Source: Chryseobacterium cupriresistens
Lineage (GTDB): Bacteria > Bacteroidota > Bacteroidia > Flavobacteriales > Weeksellaceae
Assembly: GCF_046614675.1 (NCBI RefSeq)
Contig: NZ_JBKKJT010000001.1
Location: forward strand, 682,001-746,000
Length of the DNA stretch: 64,000 bases
Direction of reading: 5' to 3'
The position numbers were made by a program, and so were the translations under genes. Positions 7,881 to 15,621 of this stretch are shown here, piece after piece. Below the pieces are notes generated by a model. It did not search any database. It was not told where the DNA came from and saw only the letters and a list, made by a program, of their open reading frames with translations. Each line of letters opens with the position of its first letter. Position 1 is the first letter of the stretch.

Positions 7881-7920
7881 GAAAAAGGCAGAAAAGCGAA
7901 TATGCTGATCTGCCCTTTTA
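7881..7920. terminator. Terminator after the Zur-like gene
   Basis: An AAAGGCAGA arm pairs with TCTGCCCTTTT across about 16 bases, directly after the regulator stop codon and before a convergent gene. The A-rich and T-rich flanks suit termination in either direction. Confidence 0.6.
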
Positions 7921-7942
7921 TTGTAGTGAAATATAAATTCTG

Positions 7943-8428
7943 TTATAAAGAAGAAATATAGACTTCTATCTTGGTACCGTCATAATTGAAGGTTCCGTCA
8001 GAATTCTTTTTACCCAATACCCATTTCATGTCTACAGGTACATTCCATGCTGATCCTAATGAAAAACCGTTAACAGAACGGATTTCATTACCATTTCCCG
8101 TAGTAATAGCCGAATGAAAGAATGTTTTGTCGATAAGCCTGTAAAAACCAATGGCTTTTCCTGCCGGAATAGGGGTATATCCATCCCACTTTTCTCCCGC
8201 CGGATAATTGAATAAGGTTAACCATTTTTGTCCTGCAGATTCGGCAAGCTGAGTAGGACTTATCCTGGCACCACGCATATACAATGCATAGGCAACCACA
8301 TCATGACATACTCCACTGTTGTATTTCGAAATATTCTCTTCCCCAGAGAGAATGGAATGAGCAACGGGTGCTCTTTCAGATAGGGATAGCTGAGCCTTCC
8401 TGGCTCCTTCTGGTGTTATAAATGACAT
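7943..8428 (-). CDS. Hypothetical protein, possible Cys/His papain-like fold
   Basis: I do not recognise this 161-residue protein. It has no signal peptide or membrane segment. Two stretches resemble the catalytic core of NlpC/P60 or CHAP-like amidases: a Cys at the start of a hydrophobic helix (YNSGVCHDVVAYAL) and, about 65 residues later, a His opening a strand (FFHSAITTG). The C-terminal part is predicted strand-rich (TFNYDGTKIEVYISSL). It is transcribed alone, between the Zur-like gene and a cluster of REP-like repeats. A hydrolase, transglutaminase or secreted effector are possible; none is established. Confidence 0.7.
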   Translation of the reverse strand: MSFITPEGARKAQLSLSERAPVAHSILSGEENISKYNSGVCHDVVAYALYMRGARISPTQLAESAGQKWLTLFNYPAGEKWDGYTPIPAGKAIGFYRLIDKTFFHSAITTGNGNEIRSVNGFSLGSAWNVPVDMKWVLGKKNSDGTFNYDGTKIEVYISSL

Positions 8429-8507
8429 ATTGTAATATTTTGTTTGGTGACGTAAAGATACGGCTTTAAAATTTAATCACTTATGTTAGAAAATATTTTA
8501 AGTTTCG

Positions 8508-8752
8508 GCTAAAGCCAATGGAAGAATACTTTATAAAATAGGCGGGCTAAAGCCCGCTTCTATTGATATATAAATTAGGTATTATAGCAGAGACAAATGT
8601 AAATATTCAATAGGAACGGGCTTTAGCCCGTTTTAACAATTAAATACAGATATGTCGGCTTCAGCCAAAACTTAATATTGGCTAAGTTCAGGCTGAAACC
8701 TTTGAAAAATAAATAATAAAATGTGCGGGTTAAAACCCGCCTCTATTGATCA
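8508..8752. repeat. Cluster of three REP-like double-hairpin units
   Basis: Three related units of about 65-70 bases fill this gap. Each has a short hairpin (GGCTnAAGCC type), an AT-rich spacer of about 25-30 bases and a stronger hairpin followed by TCTATTGAT or a variant. The strong hairpins lie at 8542-8557 (GCGGGCTAAAGCCCGC), 8617-8630 (CGGGCTTTAGCCCG, inverted unit) and 8725-8740 (GCGGGTTAAAACCCGC). The middle unit is in opposite orientation, a BIME-like arrangement. No transposase of the RAYT type is in the window. Confidence 0.85.
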
Positions 8753-8770
8753 ATATAATTAACAATTCAT

Positions 8771-9997
8771 TTAACAATAATACATGCATTCATAGCTGAA
8801 AAGTTTCCCCTCTTTAAAAGTAAAAATAAAGAGCCCGGCATCTCCATTCTGAATGTGATATTCGTGTGGAGAAGAAATCCAGCGTGTTGAAAGCAATTCG
8901 CCAAAATGGTTGACAAAATCCTTTTCGTTATAATTAGAATCCATACGTTCATTTCCCAGAATCACAGCTTCGCCATTGTTGAAGGACATTTTGTAAATGC
9001 TTCCGGAAACTTTTCCTTTATATTCTTCAAAAGCAACCATCATATCAGAGGTTCTGTAAAAATATTGAGGATCCCAGCCGCATTCAGGGGTATTGGGAAT
9101 GTCTTTTACCTTCTGCATCTCCAGCTGTTTCATCTGTGCATCAGTGATTTTTCCGTCAAAAAGCTTGGTTTCTTTCCATACAAAATGCATATTTAAGGCT
9201 TTCAGCTTTTTTTCATAAGCTTCAGTTCCAGGTTTTTTTGCCAGTTGATCTGCCAGAAGAAGTTCAAAATCAATATCTACTTTTGGATTTTCTACACTGG
9301 TATTGGATTCTTTCCAGTACTGTAATGCTTGTTTAAGGTTTTTATCTTCCTGCCATGCAATTTCACGTAATCTTCCCACCTGAGCCAGTTCTTTTTCCTT
9401 GTTTTTACCTTTAACTGCGAGATAATCTTTAAGAATTCTGTCGTAAGTAAGTCCGGTTCCCAAGTATTTCATCTGGATATATTCCGGATTCTCATGAAAA
9501 TGATCCCCGATATAAATCCAGCCGTCCTCATATAAAGGAACATAATCTATACAGACAAGTTCGTTTAAAGCAGCCCTGCGTATGGCTGTACTTTCTGTGG
9601 TAGGAGCTTTTCGTACACGCAGCTCAGATACCTGCACATAAAAATGTGGACATTGATGTCCTTCTGTTCCTCTATAAAAATACTGAGCGGGTTCGCCGGC
9701 AGACTTTTTCCCACGCATGCTTTTTTGTAACGGCTGACGGTCTATAAATCCAATATCACCGTTGCTTACCTGTACTTTGTATTGCGTTTGGGTTGAATCC
9801 AGAACATAAACAGGAGCTTCGGTAGAAAATATTCCTAAAAGATCTTTATTTTTTCCACTTTCACGAAAGAGATATCCCCATTCTGACGTATAAACAGGGC
9901 GTTGGCCAGGGCTTTGTGCCATGGTATTATAAAAGCAGCACTGAAAAATGCCGGCTGCCAATAGTATCTTATTCAACATATTGTAATGCATATCCAC
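8771..9997 (-). CDS. Secreted SH3-domain protein of unknown function
   Basis: The 408-residue protein has a signal peptide ending near NTMAQ; ATG at 9979 (MLNKILLAAG) is an alternative start. Residues about 35-95 and 115-180 look like bacterial SH3 modules (for example VSELRVRKAPTTES, GWIYIGD). The central part is helical and charged, and the C-terminal 110 residues are unassigned. SH3b domains usually bind cell-wall or peptide ligands, so an envelope-associated role is plausible. It is a single minus-strand gene flanked by repeats downstream and a divergent unknown gene upstream. Confidence 0.75.
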   Translation of the reverse strand: MDMHYNMLNKILLAAGIFQCCFYNTMAQSPGQRPVYTSEWGYLFRESGKNKDLLGIFSTEAPVYVLDSTQTQYKVQVSNGDIGFIDRQPLQKSMRGKKSAGEPAQYFYRGTEGHQCPHFYVQVSELRVRKAPTTESTAIRRAALNELVCIDYVPLYEDGWIYIGDHFHENPEYIQMKYLGTGLTYDRILKDYLAVKGKNKEKELAQVGRLREIAWQEDKNLKQALQYWKESNTSVENPKVDIDFELLLADQLAKKPGTEAYEKKLKALNMHFVWKETKLFDGKITDAQMKQLEMQKVKDIPNTPECGWDPQYFYRTSDMMVAFEEYKGKVSGSIYKMSFNNGEAVILGNERMDSNYNEKDFVNHFGELLSTRWISSPHEYHIQNGDAGLFIFTFKEGKLFSYECMYYC

Positions 9998-10192
9998 AAA
10001 AACGATCCTGTTTTTTGCAGATGGTTCATAATGGTTTCTGTGGTTATTCCTTCAAAAATAATGAAAAATCAGGGTTTATGCCAAAGTTATTGTTATTCAG
10101 AATGGGTATAAATTCCATCCTATTCATCTGTTCCCATTGGGTAAAGTAAATAAAAATACTATTTTTATCGGCCAAAAAAGTAAAAACTCATT

Positions 10193-10684
10193 ATGCCCAC
10201 TGATGCTTCTCTTAAGCTGATTCCGATGACAACTTTCGTGCTGGAATATTATTCACACGAAGGATATGCCGATCTTCAGATTTTGAATCTGATGAATAAT
10301 TATGCCAATTTCTTAAAGAAGCGTTTAACTCTTGGAATGTTTGTTCCTGTAGACCGTAAAGGAAATATTCTGAAAGAACCGAAAAATTATACCGCATGGA
10401 AATCTCTTGACCATAACGATGGAAGAAGAACGGATATTGTAGGTTTTGAAGAATATGCAGAGTACCAGAAGGCTGAGCAGAACTGTATGTTTGAAGGTTT
10501 TAAGGTAGATTATAATGGATATTCAAAAGTGAGAATCATTGCTTCATACGACCCTTCTATCGAATTGTCTTTTAATAAAAATGATCTGATCCCTACAGGC
10601 TTCAATGATGTAGAATCACTGACGGTGTTTGATGATATCTTTTTAACATCCAGTGCATTAAAAGCGATTGGAATAAAACGATAA
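10193..10684 (+). CDS. Hypothetical protein
   Basis: This 163-residue soluble protein is unrecognised. It starts at ATG 10193; a second ATG (MTTFVLEYY) lies 36 bases in and cannot be excluded. There is no signal peptide, no membrane helix and no obvious catalytic motif. It is rich in Asp, Tyr and Phe and ends in a basic tail. A clear bidirectional terminator follows, and coding bias is like that of its neighbours, so it is probably a real gene. Confidence 0.7.
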   Translation: MPTDASLKLIPMTTFVLEYYSHEGYADLQILNLMNNYANFLKKRLTLGMFVPVDRKGNILKEPKNYTAWKSLDHNDGRRTDIVGFEEYAEYQKAEQNCMFEGFKVDYNGYSKVRIIASYDPSIELSFNKNDLIPTGFNDVESLTVFDDIFLTSSALKAIGIKR

Positions 10685-10702
10685 ATTATAGTTGTACTAT
10701 AT

Positions 10703-10736
10703 AAAAAACCTTTATCAGTACTGATAAAGGTTTTTT
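10703..10736. terminator. Bidirectional Rho-independent terminator
   Basis: A perfect 34-base palindrome: A6, CCTTTATCAG, then TACTGATAAAGG and T6 complete the symmetrical stem. It lies between convergent genes and has a T-run on both strands. Confidence 0.9.
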
Positions 10737-10747
10737 GTTTTCTTGTT

Positions 10748-10975
10748 CTATCTGACACATTCCCCCGAATGGCAGTGGTAGCCTGATGGACAAAGCCCGT
10801 TGATGCAGGGACCGGCAGCATCAGGATAGCATCTTTCATCTGCACGGCAATGAGAATGAGGAGGACAAAGGGAAAGCAGATTGCCAAGGCAAACGCCTAC
10901 AGGAAGAGGAAGATTCAGTTCTATTCCAATGGCTCCGATCATGTTTTTTAATGTTTTTCTGTTTAATTTTTTCAT
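10748..10975 (-). CDS. Cys-rich bacteriocin-like peptide
   Basis: This 75-residue protein opens with MKKLNRKTLKNMIGAIG, resembling the short leader of Chryseobacterium 'bacteriocin-like' peptides, which usually ends in a Gly motif. The remainder has eight cysteines (C29, C37, C43, C49, C57, C62, C68, C73). The last two thirds look internally duplicated: CPPHSHC-RADERC and CPSGYHC-HSGEC. Four disulfides are possible. It lies 18 bases after a Nudix gene on the same strand, and no peptide-maturation enzyme or transporter is adjacent. Export and function are unknown. Confidence 0.75.
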   Translation of the reverse strand: MKKLNRKTLKNMIGAIGIELNLPLPVGVCLGNLLSLCPPHSHCRADERCYPDAAGPCINGLCPSGYHCHSGECVR

Positions 10976-10993
10976 GGCTTTTGTTGTTAGGTG

Positions 10994-11455
10994 TTAGTGA
11001 TTTTTTAATATACTTTCAAGTTCTGTAATGAAATCTTTCTGTGCCGGATTGATCCGTTTTTGTGCTTCCTCTGAAGCAAACCACTCCCATTGGTCCACTT
11101 CGGGAATTTCAATTATTTTGCCGGATTTGGGCGGCCATTCTAATGGAAAGCTATTGCTGTAAAGATCTGATGTATCAATATCTCCTTCCAGGGCCCATGC
11201 ATAAACTATTTTTCCTCCTTTTTGTCTGATGGGTGATAATTCTATGAATTGGCCTTCTGCTGCTTTACCTGTTTCTTCTTTAAATTCCGTTAATGCCCTC
11301 ACTAATGGATCTTCATCAGGAAGAATTTCTCCTTTGGGGATAGACCATGCGCTAGAATCTTTATTTCTCCAGAAAGGGCTGCCGGGATGAACCAGAAAGT
11401 AATACAGACTGTCTTTTTCTTTTTTAAAGAGCAGAATCCCGGAACTTGTTTTCAT
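10994..11455 (-). CDS. Nudix hydrolase
   Basis: The protein has 153 residues from MKTSSGILLF; the open frame extends upstream into the AraC gene but that part is not conserved-looking. The Nudix box is visible as G-x5-E followed by TEFKEETG (GEILPDEDPLVRALTEFKEETG region), with Thr in place of the usual Arg before the first Glu. SAWSIPKGE precedes it. Such enzymes hydrolyse nucleoside diphosphates linked to another group; the resemblance is to the MutT/diadenosine polyphosphate type, but substrate cannot be read from sequence. Probably co-transcribed with the Cys-rich peptide gene downstream. Confidence 0.88.
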   Translation of the reverse strand: MKTSSGILLFKKEKDSLYYFLVHPGSPFWRNKDSSAWSIPKGEILPDEDPLVRALTEFKEETGKAAEGQFIELSPIRQKGGKIVYAWALEGDIDTSDLYSNSFPLEWPPKSGKIIEIPEVDQWEWFASEEAQKRINPAQKDFITELESILKNH

Positions 11456-11513
11456 GGGTTTAAATATTTGATTATTAAAGATATAAAAAAATATAATCAG
11501 ATGATCAATAAGA

Positions 11514-12359
11514 TCAGCCTTTCTTTTTAAACTGAGAGGGTGACATTTGTTTGTACGTTTTGAATATTTTATTAAAGTGGCTGGCATCATTGAAACCCAG
11601 CTTGTCAGCAATTTCACTGATATTATAATGACTCTGAAGTAAAAGCTTTTCAGCCGTTTTTATTTTATATTGTATAATATGCTGTTGTATGGAGAAGCCT
11701 GTCTGTTTTTTGATATAAATGCTGATATAATTGGGAGAAAGCATAAATTCTTCAGCCAGGTTCTCAATTTTCATTTTATCAGCATCGAGAGCATTGACAT
11801 TGATATAGTACATGATCTTTTCAATTTTGTTAAGGTTTTGGGTGAGCCAGTTTTTTGCAGTGGCATTTTGCATTGTATTCCGGATCAAAATAATCATAAT
11901 GCTTGAAAACAGATCAGTAGTTATCTCTTTGTTATAGGTATTTTTATGGCTGAATTCATACAGAAGAATCCGGGCAAGCTGTAAAAGATGCTCCCTGTCT
12001 GTTTTACTCTTAATCGCCGATTCGTACACGAAGGAATGATCTTCCATCAGGAGCTGTACAATCTTTTTAAGTTCATTTTTTTTATTTAGCAGAAGATTTT
12101 CCCAGATATACTGTTCTGTAAATTTTATATAAATGAATTTTGTTTTGTTTTTAATTGAAAATTCATGTCCGTCACTGGGTCTCAGGAGAAAAACATCACC
12201 CTTTTTATAAGGGAAAGTAATGTTGTTGAGGTGATGAAATCCTTTTCCGCTTTCTATGATGATCAGTTCATAAAAATTATGATTGTGATATTCAACATCC
12301 CAGTTTTCCTTTTCAATGCTGAAAACATTAAAAGAGTTGAAATTAACGATTCGTTTCAT
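11514..12359 (-). CDS. AraC-family transcriptional regulator
   Basis: The 281-residue protein starts at MKRIVNFNSF; a longer frame reaching 12467 would overlap the divergent gene. An N-terminal cupin sensor domain (HNHNFYELIIIESG, FPYKKGDVFLLRPSDGHEF) is followed by two C-terminal helix-turn-helix motifs (IENLAEEFMLSPNYIS; ISEIADKLGFNDASHFNKIFK). It is divergent from a polysaccharide deacetylase-like gene with only 90 bases between, so it likely controls that gene. The effector is unknown; the cupin domain suggests a sugar or small metabolite. Confidence 0.92.
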   Translation of the reverse strand: MKRIVNFNSFNVFSIEKENWDVEYHNHNFYELIIIESGKGFHHLNNITFPYKKGDVFLLRPSDGHEFSIKNKTKFIYIKFTEQYIWENLLLNKKNELKKIVQLLMEDHSFVYESAIKSKTDREHLLQLARILLYEFSHKNTYNKEITTDLFSSIMIILIRNTMQNATAKNWLTQNLNKIEKIMYYINVNALDADKMKIENLAEEFMLSPNYISIYIKKQTGFSIQQHIIQYKIKTAEKLLLQSHYNISEIADKLGFNDASHFNKIFKTYKQMSPSQFKKKG

Positions 12360-12449
12360 AGCAGAATGAATTTTTACAAAATTACCATTAATTTTTACAA
12401 TATATGCCAATGGATTATTGATGAATTTTGCCTTATCAATACATTCAAA

Positions 12450-13433
12450 ATGAAATATATAAAACAATCAGTATTGCTGCTTGCCTCAGCAATTGTTCTG
12501 ATGTCTTTTTCTGATCATCATGACAGGGATACAAAAGAAAAAAAGCAACAGCATGAAAAACAGGCTCCGGCAAAAAAATACTGGCCCAATGGTGCTCAAT
12601 TAGTTATTTCCGTTTCCATGCAGTTTGAAACGGGTGGACAACCGGAAGGCGCTGAAAGTCCTTTCACTGGAACTCCTCTTCCCAAGGGACAACCGGATCT
12701 TCCCGCAGAAAGCTGGTACCGCTACGGAGGAAATGAAGGAATTTACCGTATGCTGGATTTATGGAAAAAATATGATATTAAAGTTACCTCTCATGTCGTA
12801 GGAAGTGCTGCTGAAAAGTATCCTGAAGTCGCTAAAGCTATTGCAAACGGAGGTCATGAAATTGCCGCTCATGGTTTTACCTGGGATAATCAGTGGAATA
12901 AAAATTATGCTGACGAACTGAATTTCGTAAAGAAAGGTGTGGATGTTGTAGAAAAAATTACAGGACAGAAAGCTGTTGGGTATAATGCCAACTGGCTGAG
13001 AAGAAGCCCGAATACACTTAAAGTATTACAGGAACTGGGTTTTCTGTATCATATTGATGATCTAAGCCATGATGAACCTTTTATAACTAAAGTAAAAGGA
13101 AAAAACTTTGTAGTCGTTCCTTATACGCTTCGTAACAATGATATTGTCAATATTGAAGGGAAACACTGGAGCCCGGAGCAGTTTTTGGCCCAGCTGAAAT
13201 TTGAATTTGACCGCTTGTATGAAGAAGGAGCTTCCAAAAGGAGAATGATGAGTATCAGTTTTCATGACAGAATCGGTGGAACTCCTGCAATGGTGCATGC
13301 TATGGAAGAATTTATAAAATATGCCAAAGAAAAGCATGGCGTAGTCTTTATGAGAAAAGATGATATTGCGAAAATGGTAATGAACGATCCTGATACTCCG
13401 GTTGACAACAGCGAAGAAAAGTTTAATAAGTAA
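12450..13433 (+). CDS. Polysaccharide deacetylase family protein (NodB fold), secreted
   Basis: The 327-residue protein starts at MKYIKQSVLLL, with a signal peptide and then a Lys/Gln-rich linker. The NodB-fold core includes the metal-ligand H-x3-H motif in GGHEIAAHG, the YNANWLRRSPNTLKVLQELGF region and a late SFHDRIGG segment. The usual TFDDG motif that supplies the catalytic Asp is replaced by ISVSMQFETG, as in the PuuE/allantoinase-like branch. It may act on an N-acyl or cyclic amide other than chitin. Divergent from an AraC regulator. Confidence 0.85.
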   Translation: MKYIKQSVLLLASAIVLMSFSDHHDRDTKEKKQQHEKQAPAKKYWPNGAQLVISVSMQFETGGQPEGAESPFTGTPLPKGQPDLPAESWYRYGGNEGIYRMLDLWKKYDIKVTSHVVGSAAEKYPEVAKAIANGGHEIAAHGFTWDNQWNKNYADELNFVKKGVDVVEKITGQKAVGYNANWLRRSPNTLKVLQELGFLYHIDDLSHDEPFITKVKGKNFVVVPYTLRNNDIVNIEGKHWSPEQFLAQLKFEFDRLYEEGASKRRMMSISFHDRIGGTPAMVHAMEEFIKYAKEKHGVVFMRKDDIAKMVMNDPDTPVDNSEEKFNK

Positions 13434-13714
13434 GGAAGCTGGAAGCTGGAGGAAGGAAGTTATCGAAGTCTGAACGAATTATAGATAATTGAAATAATGA
13501 TAAACACAGTAGAAGTGAATCATAGCAGATCTATGCCTTCCAGCATCCAGCTTCCCGCTTCCATCCAAAAAATATAAGTAAGGAAGCTGGAAGAATGAAG
13601 TTATCGAAGTCTGTAAAAACAAATTAGAGAATGATTGAAAAACACAGTAAAAGTGAATCACAGCAGATTTATATCTTCCAGCATCCGGCTTCCCGCTTCC
13701 ATCCTAAAAAAAAT
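13426..13714. repeat. Tandem pair of about 148-bp repeats with inverted ends
   Basis: Two imperfect copies (13426-13573 and 13574-13714) lie head to tail. Each begins ATAAGTAAGGAAGCTGGAAG, contains AAGTTATCGAAGTCTG and AAACACAGTA, and ends with CTTCCAGCATCC-GCTTCCCGCTTCC, which can pair with the GGAAGCTGGA start. The first copy begins inside the last codons of the deacetylase gene. The inverted ends and lack of coding capacity resemble a MITE or a transcribed hairpin element. Confidence 0.8.
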
Positions 13715-13720
13715 ACCTTT

Positions 13721-14110
13721 ATGAATAACACAAAAACAGCCTATTTTTTCCTTCGTGTATCGATGGGAATTAACCTTTTGGGACACGGATTGGTTCGTCT
13801 CATGAAATTGCAGGACTTTGCATCAGGAATGATGAAGGGTTTTGAAACAAGCTGGCTTCCGCAGCCATTGGTCCATCTTTTTAGTGTCACTCTCCCCTTT
13901 CTCGAATTTACAATCGGCCTTCTGCTGATCATTGGTTTTAAAACCCGTATTGCGGCGATGGCCGGAGCTTCTCTGATTATCCTGCTCCTTTTTGGAAGCA
14001 GTACTGTTGAAAACTGGGAAGCAATGGGTATTCAGATGATCTATGCAGGCCTGTTCTATATTCTGATCAGCAGAATTGAGGATAATTACCTGGCCTTGGA
14101 TCGAAAATAA
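13721..14110 (+). CDS. DoxX-family membrane protein
   Basis: The protein has 129 residues from MNNTKTAYFF; the in-frame ATG 90 bases upstream lies in the repeat and is rejected. Four transmembrane helices and the DoxX-type pattern (GINLLGHGLVRL, LPFLEFTIGLLLIIGFKTR) are visible. DoxX proteins are small inner-membrane proteins tied to quinone or thiosulfate redox processes, but most are uncharacterised. It follows the deacetylase gene across the tandem repeat. Confidence 0.82.
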   Translation: MNNTKTAYFFLRVSMGINLLGHGLVRLMKLQDFASGMMKGFETSWLPQPLVHLFSVTLPFLEFTIGLLLIIGFKTRIAAMAGASLIILLLFGSSTVENWEAMGIQMIYAGLFYILISRIEDNYLALDRK

Positions 14111-14174
14111 AAACAGTAAGGCTGAAAAAAGTAAAGAATTACCTGATTAGTATAAATTTTTTGACTCTTTATCC

Positions 14175-14359
14175 AACCACAAAAGTCACAAAAGGTTTCA
14201 TTTTAATACACTTAAGTTTATTTAGGTAAAATGATATCGCAGGAAAGTTCACATAAGATGAAAATCTTTGATTTTCACAAAACTTTGGTGTACTTATTAC
14301 GTACAATGTTTGGCTCTGAAAAAATTGAAGTATTTAAAACTTTTGTGCCTTTTGTGGTT
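14175..14359. repeat. MITE-like element, copy 1
   Basis: A 185-base non-coding element with terminal inverted repeats of about 23 bases (AACCACAAAAGTCACAAAAG at the left, the complement of AACCACAAAAGGCACAAAAG at the right). The interior holds AGTTCACATAAGATGAAAATC and a GAAAATC/GATTTTC hairpin, then GGTGTACTTATTA. It matches the element at 22149-22339. The rest of the gap 14111-14561 shows no supported gene. Confidence 0.8.
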
Positions 14360-14561
14360 AAAAATGATTCAATGCTGTATTTTTATTTTCTCAGCCTAAT
14401 TATTTTCCTGCTTTTTTACATTGTTCAGAGATTATGTTACAACTTCCTTAGATTCAGTTACTCTGTTTTTATAGTTATGCCCGAATTTTGTATCAGAAAT
14501 AAAAGAAACTGAAAGTATTGGGTTTATTTTCAGTGAAATAGGTAACCCTCAAAATTTTAAA

Positions 14562-15488
14562 ATGATGCAAACTATATTAGGAGCCAACGGCCAGATTGGT
14601 GAAGAGCTGGCAAGAGAACTGAAAAGGAATTATACTTCAGATCTCCGTATCGTCAGCAGAAAGGCAAAAAAAATAAATGATACAGATACTGTTTTTTCCG
14701 CAGATTTATCAGACAGGGAGAAGGCAGTTGAAGCTGTGAAAGGAAGTGAAATCGCTTATTTTACTCTTGGACTTCCCATGGATACGGATTTATGGGAGAG
14801 GCAGTTTTTGACCATCATGAAAAATGTTATTGAAGCCTGTAAAATCAACGGAACAAAGCTGGTGTTTTTTGATAATACCTATATGTATCCTCAAAATAAT
14901 GAAGTTTTAACGGAACAAACCGGATTCGCTCCTGTGGGAAGAAAAGGAAGGGTAAGACAACAGATGGCCGAAATGCTTTTAAAAGAAATGAAAGCCGGAA
15001 CCATAGAAGCCGTTATTTGCAGAGCCCCTGAGTTTTATGGCCCCGGAAAAACGCAGAGTATTACCAACAGTCTTGTTTTTAATGCCATTAAAGAAGACAA
15101 AAAGCTGAAAGTCCCTTTAAGAGATGATAAATTACGAAGTCTGATCTGGACTCCCGATGCGAGCCGTGCCACTGCTTTGATCGGAAATACACCGGATGCT
15201 TATGGACAGACATGGCATTTACCTGTAGATGATCATAAGCTGAATTATAAAGAATTCATTGCGCTGGCTTCTGAGGTTTATGGAAAAGAACTGAAATATT
15301 CGGTTATTCCAAAGCTCGCCTTTTCAATCGGATCCTTATTCAATAAAAATGCAAAAGAGCTGTTGGAACTGCTTCCCAGATATCAATATGATAACCTGTT
15401 TGATGATTCAAAATTCAGAAAGAGATTCCCGGGATTTAATGTAACTTCTTACAAGCAGGGAATTGAACAAATTAAAAAAGAACAGTAA
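14562..15488 (+). CDS. NAD(P)-dependent epimerase/dehydratase-like protein (extended SDR)
   Basis: The 308-residue protein has an N-terminal Rossmann motif in the atypical form ILGANGQIGEEL and a nucleotide-sugar epimerase-like layout (FFDNTYMYPQNN; CRAPEFYGPG). The usual YxxxK active-site pair is not evident, since the region reads GRKGRVRQQMAEMLLKEM. It may therefore be an atypical SDR that binds NAD(P)H or acts as a quinone or flavin reductase. Next on the strand come an AraC regulator and a DJ-1 protein, with a GGGGTGG repeat in the gap. Confidence 0.85.
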   Translation: MMQTILGANGQIGEELARELKRNYTSDLRIVSRKAKKINDTDTVFSADLSDREKAVEAVKGSEIAYFTLGLPMDTDLWERQFLTIMKNVIEACKINGTKLVFFDNTYMYPQNNEVLTEQTGFAPVGRKGRVRQQMAEMLLKEMKAGTIEAVICRAPEFYGPGKTQSITNSLVFNAIKEDKKLKVPLRDDKLRSLIWTPDASRATALIGNTPDAYGQTWHLPVDDHKLNYKEFIALASEVYGKELKYSVIPKLAFSIGSLFNKNAKELLELLPRYQYDNLFDDSKFRKRFPGFNVTSYKQGIEQIKKEQ

Positions 15489-15556
15489 TCCGCAAAATAA
15501 TCCTTTCAAAATAAGTAACTTAGAGACACCATCACCACAACCGAAGGACAAAATAT

Positions 15557-15608
15557 TCCCCTCCTTCGGAGGGGTGGCGAAAATTCAAAGAATTTTTGAC
15601 GGGGTGGT
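15557..15608 (+). repeat. GGGGTGG hairpin repeat, copy 1
   Basis: CCCCTCC-TTC-GGAGGGG (hairpin, 15558-15574) is followed by TGGCGAAAATTCAAAGAATT and TTTGACGGGGTGGT. Near-identical copies are at 32206-32259 (minus) and 62743-62794. It creates a spurious upstream extension of the following gene. Confidence 0.88.
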
Positions 15609-15621
15609 AAAAAAGAATAAA

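Noticed and set aside
8508..8752. Possible CRISPR array
   Set aside because: The three units alternate in orientation and lack uniform spacers, and no cas genes are near; they fit REP-like repeats.
12165..12449. N-terminal extension of the deacetylase gene
   Set aside because: It lies antisense to the AraC gene, and the signal peptide begins at MKYIKQSV at 12450.
14231..14512. 93-codon open frame on the plus strand
   Set aside because: It runs through the MITE-like repeat, its product is hydrophobic and low-complexity, and it matches no family.
15463..15621. N-terminal extension of the second AraC gene
   Set aside because: It translates the GGGGTGG hairpin repeat and the end of the previous gene; a good ATG is at 15622.
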